Source: Chloroflexota bacterium
GTDB lineage: Bacteria; Chloroflexota; Dehalococcoidia; Lucifugimonadales; GCA-002723415
DNA length: 64,000 bases
Assembly (NCBI GenBank): GCA_002723415.1
Contig: PBOA01000022.1
Location: 1 to 64,000 of the forward strand
Direction of reading: 5' to 3'
Part shown: piece after piece, positions 9,714 through 20,663 of the stretch
Layout: each line of letters begins with the position of its first letter
Numbering within the stretch: the first letter of the stretch is position 1
Made by a program: the position numbers and the translations under genes
Notes under the pieces: model-generated
Database searches by the model: none
What the model saw: the letters and a program-made list of their open reading frames with translations, nothing else
Told to the model about the DNA's origin: nothing

Positions 9714-10787
9714 TTATTCTTTATTTAAGATATTAATTAATTGGTCGATAGGTATTTCATGCCTAATGTTTCCATCTCTTCCAACAATAGTTGTTGCTCT
9801 AAGTATAGAGTTTATAATAGCTTCTTCAGTTGCTTCAATTGCTGCTCTAAATAATGGAGTTAAGTGAGCATCTGATATACTTGGCCTGGTTTCTGCATTT
9901 GAAAAAGCTATTACAAAGTCACCACTACTATGGCTTGCTATACCTCCAGTTCTAGCAAGCCCAAAACTTGCTCTACTTGCTATTCTTGATAATTGCCTAG
10001 AAGTAACTGGAGCATCAGTTGCTAGAACTATAATTATAGATCCTGGTGCTTCAGAAGTTACATCAGAAGGAATTAAACTATCTCCCACTAATTTACCAGC
10101 AATTCTTAATTCTCTTGGGTCTCCAGTGTTAGTAAGAACTAATATTCCTATAGTATATTTTCCATCTGGGCATTCTCCTAAACGTGAAGACGTCCCAATC
10201 CCCCCTTTCCATCCAAAACATGTCATGCCAGTTCCTGCTCCAATAGATCCTTCTTCAATATTTGGAGAATATGCTGATGAAATAGCGTTTATAACATGAT
10301 GAGGTTTAACATGTCGCCCAAGGATATCATTTAAGTAGTTGTCATTACATTCTCCAACTATTGGATTAAATGAATATATACCTTTGTTATTTGAAGATAA
10401 ATAATCTACTACTGCATCTGCTACACTCCATGCATTTATAGTATTTGTTAGTAAAATTGGACTTTCTATAGAACCTAATTCATTAATTTGAACTAAACCA
10501 ATAGATTTTCCAAATCCATTTATTATATGAGTTGCAGCAGTTACTTTTTGTTTGTATAGGTTACCATCGTGTGGCAGTATTGCTGTAACTCCAGTCCTTA
10601 TAGGGCCAGCTCCAATTTCTAATTCTCCTGAACCTACTATGATTGTTGAATGGCCTACTTTTACATTAGGAACATCAGTTATAGAATTACTCTCCCCTGA
10701 GGGCAATAACCCAATTTTAAGTCCTAAATCTTTAATTCTTGGACGTTCATTTCTAATGTTATTTTCGAACATTAATACTCCATACAA
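9714..10787 (-). CDS. P1 (S58) family DmpA-like aminopeptidase
   Basis: ITDVPNVKVGHSTI, GAGTGMTCFGWKGGIGTSSR, PGSIIIVLATDAPVTSRQLSRIASRASFGLARTGG with the autoprocessing Gly-Ser. The start may be the internal Met (MFENN). Confidence 0.88.
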   Translation of the reverse strand: MYGVLMFENNIRNERPRIKDLGLKIGLLPSGESNSITDVPNVKVGHSTIIVGSGELEIGAGPIRTGVTAILPHDGNLYKQKVTAATHIINGFGKSIGLVQINELGSIESPILLTNTINAWSVADAVVDYLSSNNKGIYSFNPIVGECNDNYLNDILGRHVKPHHVINAISSAYSPNIEEGSIGAGTGMTCFGWKGGIGTSSRLGECPDGKYTIGILVLTNTGDPRELRIAGKLVGDSLIPSDVTSEAPGSIIIVLATDAPVTSRQLSRIASRASFGLARTGGIASHSSGDFVIAFSNAETRPSISDAHLTPLFRAAIEATEEAIINSILRATTIVGRDGNIRHEIPIDQLINILNKE

Positions 10788-10858
10788 TAAAATTTATAGT
10801 TATATAATAATTATGCTAATATAAAGTTTAACATTAATTATAATTTTTTGGGATATTT

Positions 10859-11887
10859 ATGAAATCATTGGTTTTAAAAAAGGTTGGCAGAAATTTTGAA
10901 TTTGATATAGAAAACCACCCTATTCCAACTATATCTGAAAATGAAATATTGGTTAAAGTAAAAGCAACTGGAGTTTGCTTTCATGATATTTCTATTATGT
11001 TAGGTATATTACGTAGGGGAGTAAAAAATGATTGTATATTAGGACATGAAATATCAGGAGAAGTTGTTCAAATAGGAGAAAATGTTAATAATATAAATTT
11101 AGGTGATAATATAGTGTCAACATTAAACTCATCTTGTGGTAATTGTAATTTTTGCCAGAAAGGCCTAGATTATATTTGTTATCAATCAAAAGGTTATGGA
11201 CATGGGATTGATGGAGGTTTTACTGAGTATATAAGTTTAAATGAATTTAATGTTCTTAAAATTCCTTCTGGTGTAAACATAATAGATGCATCTATACTTG
11301 CATGCCCTATAGCTGTAAGTATTAGAGGTTTAAAATATGTTTCAAAAATTAAGCCTAAAGATAAGGTATTAATAACTGGTTCTGGAGGAGGTCTAGGGTT
11401 GCATTCAGCAATAGTCTCTAAATATTTAGGTGCAAATGTAATATGTCTTACTACATCGATTGGGAAAGAAAACAAAATTAGAGAATTAACTAATTCAGAA
11501 GTAATATTATTAGATGAATTTGATTTTTCAGAAATAATTATGGCAATGACTGATGATTTAGGTGTGGACTTAGTTGTAAACACTGTAGGGGCTTCAGTTT
11601 TTGAGCGATCTATTCGCAGTTTGAATCAATTTGGTACAATGTTGGTTTTTGGAGAAATTGAAGGTGCGAAAACTTCAGTAAATTTAGCTGAATTGATTTT
11701 TAGAAATATAAGTATTAACTCTTCTTGTGGAGCTAATAAATCAGACATTTTAGAGGCTATAAATTTAGTAAATACAGGTCAATTAAAGCCAGTTGTATCT
11801 GAAGTTTTTAAATTAGAAGAGGCCAATAAAGCTTTTGATAAAATAATTGATAGGCATAGCTTAGGAAGGGTCGTGTTAACTCCGTGA
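10859..11887 (+). CDS. Zinc-dependent medium-chain alcohol dehydrogenase family protein
   Basis: GHEISGEVVQIGENV, CGNCNFCQKGLDYIC structural zinc motif, GSGGGLG Rossmann loop. Confidence 0.88.
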   Translation: MKSLVLKKVGRNFEFDIENHPIPTISENEILVKVKATGVCFHDISIMLGILRRGVKNDCILGHEISGEVVQIGENVNNINLGDNIVSTLNSSCGNCNFCQKGLDYICYQSKGYGHGIDGGFTEYISLNEFNVLKIPSGVNIIDASILACPIAVSIRGLKYVSKIKPKDKVLITGSGGGLGLHSAIVSKYLGANVICLTTSIGKENKIRELTNSEVILLDEFDFSEIIMAMTDDLGVDLVVNTVGASVFERSIRSLNQFGTMLVFGEIEGAKTSVNLAELIFRNISINSSCGANKSDILEAINLVNTGQLKPVVSEVFKLEEANKAFDKIIDRHSLGRVVLTP

Positions 11888-11894
11888 TATTTTG

Positions 11895-12797
11895 TTAGTT
11901 TCTTCTAAGTAATTTTTTTAAATCACCTTCTTGCCAGGATACTAATATTTGACTAGCAACTCCAATAGAACTATATGTCCCAACAATTACGCCAAATAGT
12001 AATACTAACAAGAATGTTTGTATTGTTGACCCTCCAAATAATAGTAGAGCCATTAAAGTAATTAATAAAGTAATACTTGTATTTAATGAACGACCTAAAC
12101 TTTCCCTCAAAGATATATTAACAATATTAGAGAAATTGTCATTTGGATAAATTGTAATATTTTCTCTTAAACGATCAAATATTACAATAGTATCGTTTAT
12201 GCTATATCCAATTACAGTCACTATTGCAAATAGAAAGAATGTATTTACTTCTATATCCATTAATTCTCCAAGTATAGAAAATATTCCTAGTATAATTATT
12301 GTGTCATGTAATAATGCTACAATAGCAGCAAAGCTATACCTTCTAGTATTAGGCACATTTCTGAATGCCCACAATATATATAAAAACACAAATAATGATG
12401 CTGCTAAAACAGCCCAAAAGGCATTTCTGATAGTTTCATTAGCAACAACTGGAGATACAAGATCAAAAGATAATACTTCTATATTTTGTTGAGGGAAATT
12501 GGTTTGAAGTCCGCTGATAATAGTATTTTTTTTGACTTCGTCAAGTTCTATAGTTCTTATAAAATAAGAATTGTCATCTAGTTTTTGTATGGTTGCTTCA
12601 GTATAACCTAGTTTAGCAAATTGTTCTCTAAGAGTAGATTGTTTTATTTTTTCAGAAAAACTTAGGTTCATTGTTGATCCGCCAGAGAAATCAATGCCAG
12701 TTTTCAAACCAGGGCTAGTAATTAAGAAAACAATTCCTGGGATTATTACAATTAATGAAATTAAATAGAACCAAAGTCGTTTACCAGCAAAATCCAA
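11895..12797 (-). CDS. secF: Protein translocase subunit SecF
   Basis: GIDFSGGSTMNL, GYSINDTIVIFDRLREN, SLNTSITLL; adjacent to secD. Confidence 0.95.
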   Translation of the reverse strand: MDFAGKRLWFYLISLIVIIPGIVFLITSPGLKTGIDFSGGSTMNLSFSEKIKQSTLREQFAKLGYTEATIQKLDDNSYFIRTIELDEVKKNTIISGLQTNFPQQNIEVLSFDLVSPVVANETIRNAFWAVLAASLFVFLYILWAFRNVPNTRRYSFAAIVALLHDTIIILGIFSILGELMDIEVNTFFLFAIVTVIGYSINDTIVIFDRLRENITIYPNDNFSNIVNISLRESLGRSLNTSITLLITLMALLLFGGSTIQTFLLVLLFGVIVGTYSSIGVASQILVSWQEGDLKKLLRRN

Positions 12798-12823
12798 AAT
12801 GTTACTCCTGTTGATTAGATAGA

Positions 12824-14560
12824 TTATTTAGTAGGTATATATAAAAATGATTTTTTACCAAAATTTGTATTCGCAAGAATTCTTAAAAATGTACAACTTA
12901 CAATAATTGCTGAGAACATGCTGATTGCTACTCCAATTGCAAGAGTTACTGCAAATCCTTGTAGAATAGTTTCACCTAATTGTTGTGAAAACCAAAACAG
13001 TACTCCACAAGTAATTAGAGTAGATACATTTCCATCACGTATAGCAGGCCATGCACGATTAAATCCTATATTTATAGAAGATAATACAGTTCGACCTTGA
13101 CTCAATTCTTCTTTCATTCTTTCAAAAATCAGAATATTTGCATCTACAGCCATACCTATAGATAAAATAAGGGCAGCTACTCCTGATAGGTTTAGTGTAG
13201 TTAAATTGCCAGGAGATATTTTCAGTATGGATAGTACTATACTGGTATATATTATTAATGCTATACCTGCAATTAAGCCTGGTACCCTATAGTATAAGAA
13301 CATGAACAAAATTACTAAGCCTAGTCCTATAATTCCAGCTATTAAACTCTTTTGTAAAGAATCAGCACCTAGTATAGCATCAACATTACGTTCCCTTAGT
13401 AGCTCTATAGGTAAAGGGAGTCTTCCAGATTCTAATAATAGTGAAATATCTTTAACTTCTTGAAGAGTGAAATTCCCTTCTATTATTGTAGTTCCTGAAA
13501 GTATAGCTGACTGTACAACTGGAGAGAGTAATTCTTTATCATCTAAGATTATTGCTATTTGGTCAGTGGGGCTTCCTGCAATTTGTTGAGTTAATTCTGC
13601 AAAAATTGCAGTCCCTCGTTCTTTAAATACCAAATTGACAATTGGCTTCTGGGTGTTAGCATGGGTACCTGGATATGATGTTGCAAGGTCATCTCCTGTT
13701 AGCCCAATGTCTTCATCTAATTCTCCAATTATTTCAGAAAGATATACTTTACCATTAGTACCAATTATATTATTAGTTTCTTCAATACTATAATTAGTTT
13801 GATTTGCTGGATCAGGAGGTAGGGGGAATATAAATTCATTAGAATTTTCTTTTCGTAGAATTTGTATTGCAAATATATTATATTTTAATGATGAATTACC
13901 TTGTATTGACATTTCAATAGTACTTGGATTTGTCAAGATTTGTTTTTGACCAGCAAATTTACTAAAATCATCCACCATTCTATTTAAAACATTGGAAAAT
14001 ATTTCTGCATCTTCTGGAGTTAATTCGATGTATAATGAACCAGGACTTTGTTCTGTGCCAGTAGTAGTTACTCCTGCATCATCTTCAGGAGATGCAGATG
14101 CATAAATATTAGTTGCAATATTGTCAGATAATCCTTCAATATTTTGGGCTACATTTAATTTACGGTGTTTAAATTCTAATTGAGCCGTCTCACCTATTAT
14201 TGTTTTTGCTCTGTCAGGATCCTTAACTCCAGGCATTTGTATAAGTAATCTATTATCTCCAATTATTTGAATAATTGGTTCTCCTAAGCCAGCAGCAGCA
14301 ATTCTGCGTTCGATAGATTTTTTTAATGAATCCATTTCTTGACTATTACCATCAACAACAAAAGGTTCTTTAGTATCTGGGTCTAAAGCTTGGTATACTA
14401 GATGAGAGCCACCTTGCAATTCTAATCCAAGGCTAAGGCCCAGTAAAGTGTCTCCTCCTCGTTCAAATGTCCCAATTTTTATTTTTTGGAACCCAAGAGT
14501 TAATCCTGATAATATAACTATAATAGTGATTAATATTAATTGTTTATAATGTCTTCGCAA
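12824..14560 (-). CDS. secD: Protein translocase subunit SecD
   Basis: GLSLGLELQGGSHLVYQ, GMAVDANILIFERMKEEL, GFNRAWPAIRDGNVSTLI. Confidence 0.95.
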   Translation of the reverse strand: MRRHYKQLILITIIVILSGLTLGFQKIKIGTFERGGDTLLGLSLGLELQGGSHLVYQALDPDTKEPFVVDGNSQEMDSLKKSIERRIAAAGLGEPIIQIIGDNRLLIQMPGVKDPDRAKTIIGETAQLEFKHRKLNVAQNIEGLSDNIATNIYASASPEDDAGVTTTGTEQSPGSLYIELTPEDAEIFSNVLNRMVDDFSKFAGQKQILTNPSTIEMSIQGNSSLKYNIFAIQILRKENSNEFIFPLPPDPANQTNYSIEETNNIIGTNGKVYLSEIIGELDEDIGLTGDDLATSYPGTHANTQKPIVNLVFKERGTAIFAELTQQIAGSPTDQIAIILDDKELLSPVVQSAILSGTTIIEGNFTLQEVKDISLLLESGRLPLPIELLRERNVDAILGADSLQKSLIAGIIGLGLVILFMFLYYRVPGLIAGIALIIYTSIVLSILKISPGNLTTLNLSGVAALILSIGMAVDANILIFERMKEELSQGRTVLSSINIGFNRAWPAIRDGNVSTLITCGVLFWFSQQLGETILQGFAVTLAIGVAISMFSAIIVSCTFLRILANTNFGKKSFLYIPTK

Positions 14561-16025
14561 TCATGTCTCCCAAGCTATTTTGATTCTTAATTATATTTAA
14601 AGCTTCTTCTCTAGTTTTAATATATTCATTTATCTGGGCCTCTTCAATTTTTTTTAAAATTACACCTATTTTAGGACCAGATTTGATAGATAATACATTC
14701 ATAATATCATAACCACTTACTAATTTGGGTAATATTTTCTCTTCTTTTTCAGCCTTTAAGTGATTGAGTATATGATTAATTAATTTACAATGTTCTGCCC
14801 ATTCTTTCTCTTGTAATAATTCTCCTCTTGCTGAAAGATAATCAGCTAAATTTAAATAAAGTGTGTCTATAGCAATGCCTTGTAAATCACGTAAATATCG
14901 ATTTAAAGCTCTATTAGATGGGAGTTCATGCTTTTGTGACATTTGAGTAGGCCGTAAATGGTTAGCTATGATAGAGGTGATGAATTCAATAGATTTATTA
15001 CTCATTTTAAGTTTTCTCAAGATTTTTATTGATTTTTTTGCTCCTATTTTGTCATGCCCTAAGAATCTTATCTTCCCTGATTTTTCTACAGTTTTAGTTT
15101 CAGGCTTAGAAATGTCATGAATTAGAGCAACTAATTTTAAAATTGTTTTTCTAGTATGGCCCTCAAATATGATTTCATTAAAGTATTCTTTTTCATTTTT
15201 TATTCTTGGTATATACCTATCAATAAATTTATTTGCATTATTATTATCTAAAATTTTTTCTAAAGCTCCAATTGTTTCAATTAGATGATTAAATACGTCC
15301 CAATAATGTTCTTTAGGTTGAGTAATTTTTTTAGCTTCATCAATTTCAGGTATTATTTTAGATAATAAATATAATTCATCTAAAAGTTTTACTCCATTCA
15401 TGCTGTTTTGTAAGGATAATATTTTTAAAAATTCATCTTTAATTCTTTCAGCAGCAATAAATTTAATCAGGTGGCTGTTTTTTTGAATTTGTTTATATGT
15501 GTCATTTGATATTTCAAATCCTAGTTCGGTTGATATTCTCACAGCCCTTAGTAATCTGATAGGATCGTTTTCAAATATTTTTTCATTATTGCTTCGTAAT
15601 ATTTTTTGATTTAAATCTTTAATCCCATTTGAGGGATCAATGAAGTTTTGTGCAGCTAAATTTTTATATCCCTTAATTAAATCAATTGCTATAGAATCAA
15701 TAGTAAAGTCTCGATTTTTTAAATCATTGTTTATATGTTTATTTATTGGAGATATGTCAATTGCATGGGAAAAAAGGTTTGTTTTAAAAATAACTCGATA
15801 AATCCCTCTTACATTATCAAGTTCAATTATTTTACCATCGTGAGTTTTTGCAAAATATTCTGAGAATTTCTTTGATGACCCTGATACTATAATATCAATG
15901 TCCTTAATTTTTTTTTCTAATAAAATACTTCTTACTGCTCCTCCTACCAAAAAACCTTTTTCATTAATTTTAATTAAACATTGATTAATTCGAGATAAAA
16001 TTTTATTTGTTGTTAATTCATTCAT
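14544..16025 (-). CDS. tRNA nucleotidyltransferase / poly(A) polymerase family protein with HD domain
   Basis: GFLVGGAVRSILLEKKIKDIDI, NRDFTIDSIAID, DPIRLLRAVR, LIHDISKPET HD motif. Confidence 0.9.
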   Translation of the reverse strand: MNELTTNKILSRINQCLIKINEKGFLVGGAVRSILLEKKIKDIDIIVSGSSKKFSEYFAKTHDGKIIELDNVRGIYRVIFKTNLFSHAIDISPINKHINNDLKNRDFTIDSIAIDLIKGYKNLAAQNFIDPSNGIKDLNQKILRSNNEKIFENDPIRLLRAVRISTELGFEISNDTYKQIQKNSHLIKFIAAERIKDEFLKILSLQNSMNGVKLLDELYLLSKIIPEIDEAKKITQPKEHYWDVFNHLIETIGALEKILDNNNANKFIDRYIPRIKNEKEYFNEIIFEGHTRKTILKLVALIHDISKPETKTVEKSGKIRFLGHDKIGAKKSIKILRKLKMSNKSIEFITSIIANHLRPTQMSQKHELPSNRALNRYLRDLQGIAIDTLYLNLADYLSARGELLQEKEWAEHCKLINHILNHLKAEKEEKILPKLVSGYDIMNVLSIKSGPKIGVILKKIEEAQINEYIKTREEALNIIKNQNSLGDMIAKTL

Positions 16026-16063
16026 AATATTTGATCGTACAGTAATATTATTTTTATATATAG

Positions 16064-16624
16064 CTAATTAATATCTAGCGAACTTGGTAATTGAGATAAG
16101 GGATCTTCGTTTTTTATTTTATTATAATTTTGATCAGAATTAGATTCTTCATCATATTCAATTGGGATTAATTTTTCATGTTCTTTTAAGTGGTCAGAAA
16201 ATAATATTCCATTAAGATGGTCAACTTCGTGTTCAAATATTTGAGACAGAAGTCCGTCAGCATTTATTTTGATAGTTTTATAAGTATGATCAATTGCGCC
16301 AAATTTAACAGTTATAGATCTTTTTATATATCCTTTGTAGCCTGGGATACTTAGGCACCCTTCTTCGACGATTCTTTCACCTTTTTTATCAATAATTTCA
16401 GGATTGAAATATATTTTTGTTGTTTCTATTTCAGGGGTTTTTACAACAATTATTCTTTTTAAGATGCCTACTTGGTTAGCTGCTAGTCCAACCCCCCCCG
16501 ATGCTTCTAAAGTTTCTACCATATTATAAGCAGCTTTAATTATAGATTTGTCAATCTTGCGTATCTTTGTTGCCCTCTTCCTTAAAATAGGATGAGGTAT
16601 TTCTAATATAGGAATAATAGCCAA
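16064..16624 (-). CDS. def: Peptide deformylase
   Basis: Motifs ASGGVGLAANQVG, EEGCLSIPG, IFEHEVDHLNGILFSD. Confidence 0.96.
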   Translation of the reverse strand: MAIIPILEIPHPILRKRATKIRKIDKSIIKAAYNMVETLEASGGVGLAANQVGILKRIIVVKTPEIETTKIYFNPEIIDKKGERIVEEGCLSIPGYKGYIKRSITVKFGAIDHTYKTIKINADGLLSQIFEHEVDHLNGILFSDHLKEHEKLIPIEYDEESNSDQNYNKIKNEDPLSQLPSSLDIN

Positions 16625-16757
16625 ATTTACTCCACTATGTATTTAAAAATATGATTAAATTATATATATGTTGCACTTTTAATGTAAAGTAAAATTATGT
16701 ATTGGATTCAATTTTAAAAATAAAGATGGTCTGATGTTTGAACTTTGGAATTGTAAA

Positions 16758-17276
16758 TTAATTACCAATATCTTCTAAATCAAGTGTGTCTACAAAGTCT
16801 TTGTATGCGGATAAGTTTTTTAATTCTTCTTCTTTCACGAAGCTTTTTTCAAAAGACATTGATGGATCAGGTTTATTGTTCATTTTAACAGCTGCTTGAT
16901 CAATTAATTTTGATTCGGCGTATATAGGGGCTGATGTTCTTATTGCAATTGCTATTGCATCACTTGGCCTTGAATCTATTTCAATATTAGATCCATCTTG
17001 TTCAACTATTATTTTAGCAAAAAAGGTGTCATCTGACAGGTTAGATATAATTATGTTTTGTACAGTTCCTTTTAGACTCGTTATTACTCCGCAAATAAGG
17101 TCATGAGTTAAAGGCCTTGGGACTGAAACCTCTTGCAACTTTAATGCGATTGAATCAGCTTCAGAAGGACCAATCCATATAGGTAAATATAAATCAGAAT
17201 CTTTTACTTTTAATATAACTACCCTTTGGTAATTTCTTAAACTTACTCTTATGCTGTCTATTTCTAATTCCAGCAT
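16758..17276 (-). CDS. Bifunctional nuclease / DUF151 family protein
   Basis: LPIWIGPSEADSIALKLQ, SRPSDAIAIAIRTSAPIYA. Start moved to the ATG at 17276 (MLELEID) preceded by GAGAGGTGACT. Confidence 0.88.
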   Translation of the reverse strand: MLELEIDSIRVSLRNYQRVVILKVKDSDLYLPIWIGPSEADSIALKLQEVSVPRPLTHDLICGVITSLKGTVQNIIISNLSDDTFFAKIIVEQDGSNIEIDSRPSDAIAIAIRTSAPIYAESKLIDQAAVKMNNKPDPSMSFEKSFVKEEELKNLSAYKDFVDTLDLEDIGN

Positions 17277-17347
17277 AGTCACCTCTCCTAAACTTAAGTA
17301 CAATTTGAACGTATGTTATTCTAAATGTTTATTTCCTGTCAATATTA

Positions 17348-18253
17348 TTAAGGTAGTAATAAATCTTCCATGGGTGTTGTAATTATATCGTACAAATCAG
17401 GCCTTCTATCTTTTAACATCGAATTGTTTCTTGCTTTACGCAATATTGCCCTGTTTAATTCTGAAGAAATAATCATTTCTTTATCTTCAGCTTGAATAAT
17501 TATTTTTCCAGTTGGGTCGCAAATTAAAGAGCCCCCAGCCATATATGATTCAAATTCATACCCTATATGATTACATGGCGCTACATAACAAGCATTTTCA
17601 TAAGCCCTTATCATTGAAAGGGAATTCCACAATAATCTTCTTTGGCCTGAATCAAAATTTTTCTTTTGAGATCCTGTTACTATATCATCTGGTTTGTTAG
17701 ATACATTCGGAGAAGTATAATAGCCAACTTCGCAAAATGGAACTATTATCAAATCAGCACCATTTAAAACTGCGCATCTTGGGGCTTCAGGAAAATAAAA
17801 ATCTGCACAAATGAGAAAAGAAACATTAAAATCTTTAATCTTAAACGTACGAAAATTCCCTCCATTTCTATAGTATATTTTTTCAAGACTACTATTAGCT
17901 GGTGGATGCATTTTTCTATATTTGCCAACAATTGAGCCATTTTCATTAATTAATATAGTTGAATTATAAAACACTCCCATTGCATCTTCTTCAATAATTG
18001 TAGCAGCTATGTGTGTTTTATGTTGTTTTGCTTTATCAATCATCGCAGTAATTGTCGGTCCATCGTCACGTTCGGCTTTCGAATAGTTTTTGAAATCTCT
18101 ATACATAGGAAAATAACCAGTATTGAAATATTCAGGAGTAACTATTAAATCCGGAGAGTCTTTTGCAGCTTCATTAATAAAATCGCATGCTTTAGCTACA
18201 TTATCTCTAGTATTTTTTTCTCCACTATTCATTTGTATTAAAGAAATTTTCAT
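17348..18253 (-). CDS. Carbon-nitrogen hydrolase (nitrilase superfamily)
   Basis: Glu (VTPEYFNTGY), Lys (KYRKMHPP), Cys (SFLICADFYFPEAPR) triad context. Confidence 0.88.
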   Translation of the reverse strand: MKISLIQMNSGEKNTRDNVAKACDFINEAAKDSPDLIVTPEYFNTGYFPMYRDFKNYSKAERDDGPTITAMIDKAKQHKTHIAATIIEEDAMGVFYNSTILINENGSIVGKYRKMHPPANSSLEKIYYRNGGNFRTFKIKDFNVSFLICADFYFPEAPRCAVLNGADLIIVPFCEVGYYTSPNVSNKPDDIVTGSQKKNFDSGQRRLLWNSLSMIRAYENACYVAPCNHIGYEFESYMAGGSLICDPTGKIIIQAEDKEMIISSELNRAILRKARNNSMLKDRRPDLYDIITTPMEDLLLP

Positions 18254-18269
18254 AGGTATTATTCTTATT

Positions 18270-19106
18270 TTAATTATTTATTATAATTTTCTTTATATAG
18301 GAATTGATTTGATCATTTAATTTTTTAGCAGCATCTTTAGATTTTATAGAATAATTTAATTTATTGCTTGAAGCATACAATATACTTCTTGATGCACTAA
18401 TTAAAATGTTAGGAATACTTTTATTTATACTAGAATCTATCACTTTTTTTATATCACCAGATTGGGCACCTACTCCAGGAATTAAAATAGGTAATTTAGG
18501 GGATATATTTCGAATTTCTTTTAATTCTTTAGGGTAAGTTGCTCCGACAATTAAAGCAACATTTTTATGCTTATTCCATATATTTGCTCTCATGGCTATC
18601 CATTCATAAAACTTTATTTGTTTATTGTTATGGATAATTTGTTTATTTTGAAATTCTGATGATTTTGGATTTGATGATTTGCACCACAAAAATATGCCTT
18701 TATTTTTATATTCTATAAATGGTTCAAACGAATCTTCACCAGCAAAAGGATTTACGGTAATGGCATCAAAGCCCCATTTTTCAAAAAATGCTTGAGCATA
18801 TTTTATGTTTGAAGAACCAATATCGCCTCTTTTTCCGTCTCCTATAATTAATTTATTTGGTGCGACTTTTCTAATGTGATTTATTGTATTTTCTAATGCT
18901 TTTATACCTAAATAGCCTAAAGATTCATAGAACGATAAATTTGGTTTGTATGCACAGGTAAATTCTTTAGTCGAGTCGATAATTTTTTTATTAAATTTTG
19001 TAATATCTTGTATTGGCATTAAATCTAAATCTGGATCCAATCCAATACAAAGTATACTTTTGTTTGTTTTATAATTAGCGGATAATACTTCTTCAAAATT
19101 TTTCAT
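18270..19106 (-). CDS. pyrF: Orotidine 5'-phosphate decarboxylase
   Basis: GLDPDLDLMP, IIGDGKRGDIGSSN, VNPFAGEDSFEPF, PGVGAQSGD. Confidence 0.94.
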   Translation of the reverse strand: MKNFEEVLSANYKTNKSILCIGLDPDLDLMPIQDITKFNKKIIDSTKEFTCAYKPNLSFYESLGYLGIKALENTINHIRKVAPNKLIIGDGKRGDIGSSNIKYAQAFFEKWGFDAITVNPFAGEDSFEPFIEYKNKGIFLWCKSSNPKSSEFQNKQIIHNNKQIKFYEWIAMRANIWNKHKNVALIVGATYPKELKEIRNISPKLPILIPGVGAQSGDIKKVIDSSINKSIPNILISASRSILYASSNKLNYSIKSKDAAKKLNDQINSYIKKIIINN

Positions 19107-19215
19107 AATGTCATAAGTTTTTAATAATAAATATTTTATATATATTTAGAATAGATTGATGTTCCTAACATATCAAGAGGTATTTCTTAATATATATGAT
19201 GTTTTGGTTTTTACA

Positions 19216-19944
19216 TTAATCTGAATAATTAAATAACGAGAGTATATTTTTGTCGGAAAGTATGTCTTGGGTTTCTCCAAAAGCAAGTTTTTTACCTTTT
19301 GAAATTACTAAACATTTGTCAGATAAATTTTGTGCATCAGATATGAAATGAGTCACATATAAAACAGGGATTTGTAAATGAGTCCAAGATAATTGTAAGT
19401 AATCGAGTATTATTTTTTTTAATTTAATATCTAAAGATACTATGGGTTCATCCATTAATAATAAATCTGGAGATGTAGCTATTGACCTTGCTATATCTAC
19501 TCTTTGTTTTTCTCCTCCGGATAGGTTTTTGGTAGATCTTTTCACTAGATTATTCAATTGAAATATTTCAATTAATTCATCAAGATTGACACGTTGTTTT
19601 GTTTTAGGAGTCATATCATAACCATATCGAATATTCTGTATGACATTCATATGAGGAAAAAGTGTAGGAGTTTGAAACACATATCCGATTCGCCTTTTAT
19701 TTAAAGGTGTATTGATTTTATTTGAAGAGGAAAATAAAATATTTGAATTTAGTGATATATATCCTGTTTCAGGTTGAGAAATCCCAGAAATACAATTTAA
19801 AAGAGTTGTTTTACCACTTCCTGATGGTCCAATAATACTGGTTATTCCATTAGGTATATCTACTGAACAATTTAATGTAAAATTTGGAAATCTTTTATTT
19901 ATATTAATTTTTAACAATGTTTTCTTTTTATCAATTTTAATCAA
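19216..19944 (-). CDS. modC: Molybdate-type ABC transporter ATP-binding protein (no C-terminal TOBE domain)
   Basis: Walker A GPSGSGKTT, signature LSGGEKQRVDIARSIA, Walker B LLLMDEP; adjacent to modB/modA-like genes. Confidence 0.85.
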   Translation of the reverse strand: MIKIDKKKTLLKININKRFPNFTLNCSVDIPNGITSIIGPSGSGKTTLLNCISGISQPETGYISLNSNILFSSSNKINTPLNKRRIGYVFQTPTLFPHMNVIQNIRYGYDMTPKTKQRVNLDELIEIFQLNNLVKRSTKNLSGGEKQRVDIARSIATSPDLLLMDEPIVSLDIKLKKIILDYLQLSWTHLQIPVLYVTHFISDAQNLSDKCLVISKGKKLAFGETQDILSDKNILSLFNYSD

Positions 19945-19975
19945 ATTTAAATACTCCGTATTTTTATATATGAAA

Positions 19976-20632
19976 TTAATTTTTTGATGAAGATGATAAT
20001 TTTGTATATATTAATATGCTAGTTATTGATAATATCAAACATATTCCTACCATTTTTAATACTTGGTCGTTGTTACCAGTTATAATATTTGTGTAAATAG
20101 CTAATGGAACAGTTTGAGTTTTGCCTGGAATGTTCCCAGCAACTATTATTGTAGCACCGAATTCTGAAAAAGCTCTAATAAAACCAAGTAATATTCCGGC
20201 TGTGATTCCTTTATATGATAATGGTAATGTAATAGATATGAAGGATTTTATATGACTAGCACCCAGTATACGGGCTGATTTTTCTAAATTTTCATCTATG
20301 TCTGACATAGACACTATTATCGGCCTAACCATCAATGGAATAGAAACTATAGATGACGCGAGTACTGCCGCTATCCAAGTAAAGATAATATTTGTACCAA
20401 AAATATTATCTATTAATGATCCTAATGGACCATTTTTGCCAAAAATTATAAGTAAAAAAAAACCAACTATTACTGGAGGTATTGCTAAGGGTATTAGAAT
20501 TATTAAATCAAGAATTGATTTGCCAGGCATTTTTGTTTTAGTTAATACCCAGCCTATAAATATTGAGATTGGCAAATTGATTATAGTAGCAGTAAGTGCT
20601 ACTTTTACACTTAAATAAAAAATATCATTCAA
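19976..20632 (-). CDS. modB: Molybdate ABC transporter permease
   Basis: Multi-TM permease with the EAA-type loop SARILGASHIKSFISITLPLSYKGITAGILLGFIRAFSEFGATIIVAGN. Confidence 0.88.
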   Translation of the reverse strand: MNDIFYLSVKVALTATIINLPISIFIGWVLTKTKMPGKSILDLIILIPLAIPPVIVGFFLLIIFGKNGPLGSLIDNIFGTNIIFTWIAAVLASSIVSIPLMVRPIIVSMSDIDENLEKSARILGASHIKSFISITLPLSYKGITAGILLGFIRAFSEFGATIIVAGNIPGKTQTVPLAIYTNIITGNNDQVLKMVGICLILSITSILIYTKLSSSSKN

Positions 20633-20663
20633 TATAAATATTTTTCCTAATAAAATTACATGA

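Noticed and set aside
16492-16499. C8 (G8 in sense) homopolymer inside def as a phase-variation tract
   Set aside because: It encodes the invariant SGGVGLAA motif of an essential enzyme, so it is explained by codons; slippage would be lethal.
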